Shown here: in pieces, positions 9,650 to 15,429 of the stretch
Layout: every line of letters starts with the position of its first letter
Numbering within the stretch: position 1 is the first letter of the stretch
Assembly (NCBI GenBank): GCA_910592205.1
Contig: CAJVPJ010000859.1
Coordinates: 1 to 15,429 of the forward strand
Length of the DNA stretch: 15,429 nucleotides
DNA from: Paraglomus occultum
Taxonomy: Eukaryota > Glomeromycota > Glomeromycetes > Paraglomerales > Paraglomeraceae
Direction of reading: 5' to 3'
Position numbers and translations under genes: made by a program
The notes under the pieces: generated by a model
Database searches by the model: none
What the model saw: the letters and a program-made list of their open reading frames with translations, nothing else
What the model was told of the DNA's origin: nothing

Positions 9650-10009
9650 CTAGTGGTGGATTTTTTTTTCTAAACGATAACCAAAAGTTCTTGATGTTGT
9701 TTCTTCCGTAGAAAGTGACTGTATTGGTTTATTCTCTAACAGATTACAAAAGCAACCTTTCCTATTTCTCTTTAGTCTACCACAAAGTTCACAGTAAGGA
9801 AGAGTATCATTTTCAAAATCCTTTTTACATTCAGCAACAAATATGAGATAATTACCATTATTTTTGAATGCTGCTACTTGGTGAGTAGCAATGTTGAGAG
9901 TAATATTTTCTTTAAAACGAAAATCCCGAAAACTGAACGAGCAATAATTACAATCTTGTTTATTATTATTTCCTTCTGCTACCTCAAGAATTCTATATTC
10001 CAATTTCAT
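9650..10009 (-). CDS. Hypothetical cysteine-rich 119-residue protein
   Basis: On the minus strand, an ATG frame of 119 codons starts at 10009. The product is unrecognised. It has a C-x2-C near the N-terminus (CNYC, about 20-23), a single Cys near 80, and a second cluster (CELCGRLKRNRKGCFC, about 93-108) giving C-x2-C-x8-C-x-C. This suggests one or two zinc-binding knuckles. The C-terminus is basic (EKKIHH). The frame begins two bases after the stop of a 37-codon frame on the same strand (10125-10012) and lies downstream of the transposon relic, so it could be a passenger of a mobile element. No intron is evident. It could also be an exon or a chance frame. Confidence 0.4.
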   Translation of the reverse strand: MKLEYRILEVAEGNNNKQDCNYCSFSFRDFRFKENITLNIATHQVAAFKNNGNYLIFVAECKKDFENDTLPYCELCGRLKRNRKGCFCNLLENKPIQSLSTEETTSRTFGYRLEKKIHH

Positions 10010-10011
10010 AA

Positions 10012-10125
10012 TTATTGTTTCAAAACATGTGTTTTAAACTGTTGTAAGATATAGGCTTGGAATTTTTGTTCTTTTTCCTTAACTTTTTCAGGCTCTCCGA
10101 CTACGGCCAGGGGTGATACTACCAT
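10012..10125 (-). CDS. Small ORF of 37 residues just upstream of the Cys-rich ORF
   Basis: A minus-strand ATG frame rich in Glu, Lys and Gln (a possible helix, ...GEPEKVKEKEQKFQ...) stops two bases before the next ATG. It overlaps a plus-strand open frame (10092-10300) that also looks coding-like, so at most one of them is likely to be real. A further 34-codon minus-strand frame sits at 10465-10361. Confidence 0.15.
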   Translation of the reverse strand: MVVSPLAVVGEPEKVKEKEQKFQAYILQQFKTHVLKQ

Positions 10126-10300
10126 TAGGCCCTATGACACTGTTACTTATATAGCATTTTCCAAGACCGTGATGATCAAGGTTACGGATTTATTCCACGA
10201 GTTTGTCAATAATAAGGAAATCTATACCGAAGATGTGTTTGCAAAGCTTATTGCGGCTTTAATTACATTAACTTTTGTGCTAATACTAATTTTTTCTTAG
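10092..10300 (+). other. Exon-like open frame ending in a hydrophobic segment
   Basis: A plus-strand frame runs from 10055 to the TAG at 10298-10300 without an in-frame start near its 5' end. A T-rich tract ending in TTTTTCAG (acceptor at 10090-10091) precedes it. The encoded residues look protein-like (RPYDTVTYIAF, TDLFHEFVNNKEIYTED) and end in a ~17-residue hydrophobic stretch (KLIAALITLTFVLILIFS), as in a tail-anchored protein. I cannot find the upstream exon. It is either the last exon of an unplaced gene or a relic. Confidence 0.2.
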
Positions 10301-10563
10301 TTTTAAATTTTTTATCTCCTAAATACTGTAAACGTTGGGGGCAAAAGTCAAAAATAAATTTTAACTGCTCTTATTACTTATATCTGCTTCACTTGAATTT
10401 CGGTTTAAATTACCAATTAGCTCTTTTATTTCCTCTTTGGTTAAAATATTGTTTTGGTTCGTCATGATTTTATTATATTTTAATATTAAAAGATTAAATT
10501 ATTAAGAATTTAAACAAACAAAAACTAATAAAGTAATAAAATTTGCGGTTGACTGAAATATTT

Positions 10564-11290
10564 TTATTCATTATCAGTATAGATTGGTTTGGGACAACTT
10601 ATGTCTCTAAATTCATCTCTGACAAATGGACGAATCAGGAATATGGTGATAAAGATACTTTTGTCTTTTGTAATCCAAAGGAGGCGGAGTTAGAACCAAA
10701 ATAGAAAAAATTTTAATTTTTCAGTAATTTCAGACATACTTGCTTTTCTAGTTTTCAATAAATTAACCAGGTTTGGCTGCTTCAAATACAATTTTTGTAA
10801 ACCATTCAATTTTTTAAAGAAAATTTCCAACACGGAATTAAGATCCAAATATTGAAAGTCTTTCTCATTGTCATAACGTTGAGCTTTGTTTAATCCCGCG
10901 GTGCTCGATTTTTCACAACCTCAACAATGTGATTCACACAATCTACCGTTGTCTTTTATAGAATTTTTTTATTAATCCAAAATTACCATCACATTTGAAC
11001 TTAGTATGTCCAGGTAACCATAAAATTTAATTCGATACTTTCATAATAGCCGCAGATTACTGAATATAAAATCAAATGGTAGCATTATTTTTATTCTGTC
11101 CGCCCGCGTTATCACAAGTAATCTTTAGATGCTTTTCGCCTTTATTCGATCTCTTAATTCCATCGAATACCATGCTCAAGGTACCATTAGGACCTTTGCC
11201 AATAATTTCGCCTTCATCGAGAACGTAACTGACTTGATTCGGGAAAATGCATCATATTAGACCAACTTCATCTTGTCGAAGGTCATCTTA
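10564..11290 (-). pseudogene. Decayed DUF7869-like transposon-associated protein gene
   Basis: On the minus strand, successive blocks in shifting frames match a family I associate with DUF7869-containing, transposon-linked proteins. In order they are QVSYVLDEGEIIGKG with NGTLSMVFDGI; ITCDNAGGQNKNNAT (11116-11078, usual form CDNCGGQNKN); LPGHTKFKCDGNFGLIKK; VDCVNHIVEVV; GLNKAQRYDNEKDFQYLDL; and a C-terminal LDYKRQKYLYHHI ... IRPFVRDEFRDISCPKP block ending at a TAA (10566-10564). At least four frame changes and several stops separate the blocks, so it cannot encode an intact protein. The N-terminal half is missing. I found no terminal inverted repeats. The family name is from memory; the colinear block order makes the homology claim strong. 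Confidence 0.75.
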
Positions 11291-11484
11291 CTGTGTATGA
11301 CTATATGTAAACGTCATGACCATATGTGCACATAATGACTACGATTATATGCGAACATAATAGATACCAAAGCTCTTGTAAATGTTAGACGTAAACTCTT
11401 CCTTGAGGTCTGCCATAGTTCTGTTAATTATTTATATGTAAATAGACAATAACATCGAAACCATAGATTATTATTTGTGGACAA
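11291..11484. other. Spacer with short degenerate tandem repeat
   Basis: Positions 11297-11315, 11316-11334 and 11335-11359 are three imperfect units beginning ATGAC(T/C) and containing ATATG. The rest is AT-rich, with no gene evident. Confidence 0.45.
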
Positions 11485-11830
11485 GATAAAGGCCGGCCAG
11501 GATTATGAAGCCAAATAATGGCTTTGTTATAATTACGTTAGCCAGAACGGTTGAGACCGAAGTGAGTTGGCTTTTTGCTGAAAGGAAAAAATTTTGCATA
11601 TTAGTTCAGTTTATTTACTTCCTATTACCGTTAGTCGTCGCTTCAAAGTTCGGATTAACGTTCACGTATAGTCATAGTGTAGAGCATCGGAGAATTTTCC
11701 GGGGATTGTCGAAAACGTGACTTTGTCGCAGATGTATCAAAAACGAAACCAAAATTTGGGGTGCTTACAGATCTATCCTAAATTTTGGGTGCTGCCGATC
11801 TATCAAAAAACACCCTACCTCTGGCACGTG
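11485..11830. repeat. Probable dispersed-repeat fragment
   Basis: This segment opens with GGCCGGCC (11492-11499) and a small hairpin (AAGCCA-aataa-TGGCTT). It ends in degenerate tandem units marked by GATGTATC (11731), GATCTATC (11770) and GATCTATC (11797), the last two each preceded by a GGGTGCT-containing stretch. A 71-codon ATG frame (11505-11720) crosses it but shows no domain, and I do not accept it as a gene. The sequence style resembles repeats I associate with Rhizophagus genomes, but that is an impression only. No terminal inverted repeat is visible. Confidence 0.35.
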
Positions 11831-11897
11831 ATAATCGTAAAAATTTTAAATAGATCACTGATTAATTGATGCGCGCAACTCGCCCTCCCACAGTATC

Positions 11898-14591
11898 ATG
11901 TCACAAGTCAATAATTATTATCAAGGACATGAAGGCAATATTTTTTTGAACGCGTTAAATAACACTTTTATCCTGCGTTATTAATTTTATATTTCTTCTA
12001 CTTTGACTTGCAGAGCTTCTTGAATACTTAGATAGTCACAAACCGGAAGAGTGGTCCCTTTCCCATTTTCTGTTGCTTTACCGTGATAAAATTCTTAAAG
12101 CCCCTCCATTCCACCACGACTGGCGTGCTCTTGATGGAGCGTGGACGAGGAGGTTTATACGGGCAGTCCAAGAACGAAACGAGAAGATTGATCTTCAAAC
12201 AAAGGTATATTTTCCCGGTGTTTTTTCGAGGGGTAATGATAACACTCCAAACAGCTGACTACCTGATTTGGAGCATTAGCTGACTACCTAGTTGTCATTA
12301 TCTCGAGTGACCAATGATGGCACTCCTAAACAGCTGACTACCTGATTTAGGAGCATTAGCTGACTACCTAGTTGTCATTGGTTGCGAGTCTTCTCATGTT
12401 TATGTTGATATGTTTATCTTGTTCCAATGATGTTTGATTTCTAACGTTTAATTTTGAGGTTAATTCTGAGAGTAACCGTTTGTATTGGGCAGCGATTATT
12501 CTTGATCGCATGAAAGTAGGTAGAGTTTGTGCGCATCTCATTTTATTATATTTATTAATGTTTCTAAAAAATCATAGATTGAAACGAAGTTAGTGACAGA
12601 CAAAGAAGGTCTCCACACTCTTCAAACGTCAGTACAGTTTCATGGAGAGAGTATTCGTAATGGCTATGAACGGGGTTCCAACGAAGCGGATGACGAGGCA
12701 CAGTTCGGATAATACGATATTCTGACTATTCATAGCAATCAAAAGACTGAATCATTGCTAATGTGAAAATTTTTTCCAGGTCGAGTCTGAAGCACGCGAA
12801 AATGATGATTCAGGATTTTTTCCTTTAGTATTCGAGGAAGAGGTATGATAGCAATTCCAATTCATGAGGCCGCAGCAATTTGCATTTTCATTGAAAATAT
12901 GTTTAATATCAAAGTTCTACTTGCCCCAATGCTTTTTTTCTGCGAACAGTATGCACATTTACAAGAAATTTTAAATGAAGGTGTAGATTTTCCAACTCCC
13001 GGTAAACGAGGAAAGGAAATAGAAGACGTTTCTACACGCAAAAAGGTAAAAAATTATAGGTGGTAAAAGCTACAAGAATGTAAAAGCTCATGTACATTTC
13101 TATATTTAGGCAAAAAAGACCATAAAGAGTACTTGTAGCGTGAAGCATCCGCAATCAAGAAATAGCGAGAAGTCTTCCTCCGACTTTTCCTCCTCTGGTG
13201 GGAGTGATGAAGTTCCTGATGACGACGAAGAAATCAAGTTTGACCTATCAAGTCTATCAATAGAATTAGAGCGAGAATCAACCTGCAAGGTATGATACAT
13301 GCCAATTTTTATTCTTTTACTTTACATATTTTGGAATTGGATTCTGTTTTTAAGTGGGAAGTTGGTTGCATCAACGTGACCGATCGGTTCCGACATTATC
13401 AAAAAGAAGTTATCAAGAGGGCGGAGAAGGAAGGCTTAACATATGATAATCTCTATGAAGTTTTGTAAGTGTTCCAAAAAATATTTATATCAGAATATAT
13501 TAATAATCTTTTTTTCTCATTGTATTCAGAGCGTTGTCATCGATCATTGTGCTTTCTTCTCCGTGCCCGTACCCCAATTTTACAAAGAGAGAGTGGAAAG
13601 ATATAATAATGTCCAACCCTTATATATTAAATGAATCACCACTTTCACCCGAGATTTCATCGTCTCTTCACGATGCAACTCGCAAAAATTTTATTAATGG
13701 GGATTTTTTTATGAATGGTGGAAGTTCGAACTTAAGCCGAGCGGTAGCCTGCATATTCAATGACTTGTAAGTCTAATAATTATCATTCATGATTCATAAA
13801 TTCATTACATACTAACAGATAATGTTTCTTACAGATCTGGTTGTGTTCCAGAAGTTGCACCACCAAAACTCTCGGAAGAAGAACATGCTTGCATGTTTCT
13901 TTACCCTATTAGTCGACCATTATTTTCTGGTTCTGAGAAGGAATATGATCTTCGACTAAACCGTGCTAACAAGGGTTCCAAGAAAAGACCGGATCTCTCA
14001 TGTACCGTGAACGATGTAGCGATATTAAACTCGGAGATCAAGCCATTAGGCCACACACCCCTACAACGAAAACAAGACAGATTAAAAGTTCAACTAAAAG
14101 CTCGAAAATCGATAAATCAGCAACTTAACACTAAGAGGGGTCCGGGCGAAGCCGGAATATTTCTAAACATGGGTATACTGTACATGCTTGAAACTACGAG
14201 TTTTGTTTCAATACATTTAATTAATCTTTTATAATAACCAGGCGAATTGATGGAGTCTTTCTTTATGGACTTAAAATATGATGGTCTATATCGCTCATGG
14301 CCATTCCTAACAACGAGACTTGTGACTGACAAGACTACTATCCCGTTAGTTGAGTCCGCAATAAGTCATTTAGTCGCGTTAGAGGTATGTATGCTGGTAT
14401 ATTTTTTGAGCTTATAATATATTTTTACTCATGACTTTTATTTGCCTTTTGCAATTTAGGAACGTGTTGGAAATATTTCCGAGGACTACAAGTACCGAAA
14501 ATGCCCAAGTGGCTATTCTTCACCAACTGAACAGATGTCTTTCATGCGTAAGATCCCTGATTCACCGCAATTTAAGATGTTGCTTCACTAG
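11898..14591 (+). CDS. Unnamed ~548-residue protein with a PD-(D/E)XK-like nuclease core (11 exons)
   Basis: Proposed exons are 11898-11934, 12014-12204, 12578-12697, 12780-12842, 12950-13045, 13110-13289, 13355-13464, 13530-13766, 13835-14172, 14242-14384 and 14460-14591. All phases agree. Exons 4-11 use clear GT-AG sites. The first and third introns need GC donors, and the start is the least certain part; alternatives are an ATG at 11869 with donor 11893, or ATG 11898 with donor 11907. The product is unrecognised. Seen in it are a helical N-terminal region (LLEYLDSHKPEEW), a Ser/Asp/Glu-rich low-complexity stretch (exon 6), and a C-terminal half with SEKEYDLRL, KRPD (P397-D398), ILNSEIK (E412, K414), SINQQL and DGLYRSWPFLTTRLV. 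The PD...ExK spacing fits the PD-(D/E)XK nuclease fold, as in many fungal lineage-specific families, but catalysis is unproven. There is no signal peptide. Confidence 0.8.
12225..12390 (+). repeat. Tandem pair of covarying double-stem elements inside an intron
   Basis: Two units lie in the 373-bp second intron of the gene above. In unit 1, an outer stem (12234-12243 with 12291-12300) encloses an inner hairpin (12245-12251 with 12267-12273). In unit 2, the matching stems are 12312-12321 with 12371-12380 and 12323-12330 with 12346-12353. The inner loops are identical 15-mers. The 12-mer AGCTGACTACCT occurs four times (12253, 12278, 12332, 12358), in the loop and in the 3' single strand of each unit. 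Differences between units keep the pairing: T-A to C-G at the outer end, an added T-A pair in the inner stem, and A-T to G-T wobbles. The wobbles favour a plus-strand RNA. The function is unknown. Confidence 0.85.
13989..14042 (+). other. PD-(D/E)XK signature within exon 9
   Basis: These codons span P397-D398 to K414. PD is followed 13 residues later by E-I-K, with hydrophobic residues (VAIL) leading into the ExK strand and a Gln-containing helix (SINQQL) after it. This is the motif order of the PD-(D/E)XK phosphodiesterase superfamily. The upstream acidic residue is probably E378 or E380. Confidence 0.5.
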
Positions 14592-15429
14592 GGTCGGTTT
14601 TGCTCCCGAAAAAATTATTCTTTGGATTTTTAATGATTAGGCGACATTCATAAAGTGTGCGATTCCGAGGCGCTCGCTTGCCACGCGTGGTTATCTTCGA
14701 CTATGACGTACGGATCACGTGGAAAGATACGTTCGCTCGTCAACTGAGGTTTCGAGGTCTTTATTCAGCACACATGGGTGATCCCTGATTCGCTGTGCTT
14801 CGCTCGTCAACTGAAAGTGTAAATAAATTTCTCAGCAGCATTAGAGCATGTAAATCTGTCACACGGGTATTATAATTTATCCGTAATTCCTTTTTATGGT
14901 ATAATCTGCATATCTACGACTGGTCAATAGACAGACTCGGCCTATACTTTCACAGATTAGAATTTTAATTCAGAGAACAATGGAAGGTTTACATGACAGC
15001 TGAAATAGTTGACGATCGATTTTTAGTCATTCTGTAATATCTCGAGGCTAAAACTAATCCGAGTAGGTCTACTTGGCTAATCAATTCTAGTTATGGCAGG
15101 ACATTCTACTTTTGTACGTAGACTTGCGATTACAATCATCATTCGGTCAGGGGATTTAGAGCGTCTTTATCAGTCAGTTGTCGTTAAATAGGTATTTCGT
15201 AAACGTGACTCATTGGTTATGATTTAGTGACTCAAACACTTCGGTGAACAAAAGTACAGGGAAATTCTCTGCTGCTGAATGTCCATCGGTTAATCGCTAT
15301 GTATTATATATTATATACTATATAAAATACTGTACTTATCCCTCTTGCATCGTTTTGTAGATCGATCTGACGACGGTCTGTCAGACTTTTGTGATTCACT
15401 AAGCACCTTTACCCATTACAGTCGATTCA
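14592..15429. other. Gene-free 3' flank
   Basis: This begins with the 3' UTR of the PD-(D/E)XK-like gene, with a possible AATAAA at 14822-14827. A GC-richer patch (about 14640-14815) holds a 10-bp palindrome CCACGCGTGG (14681-14690) and a repeated 16-mer. The remainder is AT-rich, with TATA-type palindromes near 15300-15330, and has no ORF I can support. Confidence 0.55.
14732..14814 (+). repeat. Direct repeat of 16 bp
   Basis: TTCGCTCGTCAACTGA occurs exactly at 14732-14747 and 14799-14814, 67 bp apart start to start, in a small GC-richer patch downstream of the last gene. A perfect 16-mer pair is unlikely by chance in a window of this size. Confidence 0.7.

Noticed and set aside
10579-10704. 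Plus-strand frame that looks protein-like (IDWFGTTYVSKF...)
   Set aside because: It is the complement of the minus-strand transposon relic's conserved C-terminal block (IRPFVRDEF...ISCPKP).
12845-13066. Plus-strand frame of 73 codons spanning intron 4 and exon 5
   Set aside because: Its first 35 codons are intronic, upstream of a clear acceptor (GCGAACAG at 12949). Only the part from 12950 belongs to the gene.
14552-14791. 12-mer GATCCCTGATTC present at 14552 and 14780
   Set aside because: Several exact 12-mer pairs are expected by chance in a 15-kb window, and one copy lies inside coding exon 11.
1-15429. Search for tRNA genes, rRNA and CRISPR arrays
   Set aside because: I saw no B-box-like GGTTCGAATCC, no rRNA-like blocks and no regularly spaced identical repeats. 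The only regular repeats are the intronic element and the microsatellites.

Overview
The window looks like nuclear DNA of an early-diverging fungus. A Mucoromycota/Glomeromycotina genome of the Rhizophagus type is my best guess. The DNA is AT-rich, the genes are split by many short GT-AG introns (about 64-230 bp), the intergenic spaces are long and low in complexity, there is a decayed transposon protein gene, and the conserved proteins are fungal in type. The organism is an inference; the gene identities rest on protein motifs that can be read directly.

Layout. Positions 1-3418: no gene I can support, only AT-rich DNA with microsatellites and a C-rich tract just upstream of the first gene. 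Positions 3419-4800 (+): a two-exon PTC7-type mitochondrial PP2C phosphatase. Positions 5199-6958 (+): a four-exon Wss1-like WLM metalloprotease with the HELTH...GPHD zinc site, a Cdc48/p97-binding VIM-like motif and two RanBP2-type zinc fingers. Positions 7338-8213 (-): a four-exon gene for ribosomal protein uS8 (RPS22), convergent with the protease gene and exactly 130 residues long. Positions 8214-11897: mostly gene-poor, very AT-rich DNA with orphan ORFs, a frameshifted relic of a DUF7869-like transposon-associated protein (minus strand, about 10564-11290) and repeat-like DNA. Positions 11898-14591 (+): a gene of about eleven exons for a protein of about 548 residues that I cannot name. 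Its C-terminal half carries a PD-(D/E)XK nuclease-like signature (RPD...EIK). Positions 14592-15429: no gene, with a small GC-richer patch holding a repeated 16-mer.

The three conserved genes share no obvious pathway. They cover mitochondrial phosphatase signalling, DNA-protein crosslink or SUMO/Cdc48-linked proteolysis, and the 40S ribosome.

The most unusual signal is in intron 2 of the last gene (about 12225-12390). Two tandem copies of a two-stem element differ by paired changes that keep both stems intact, including G-U wobbles that only work on the sense strand. Each copy shows the same 12-mer twice, once in a hairpin loop and once in a single strand. This looks like a structured RNA or a double-hairpin mobile element. 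I do not recognise it.
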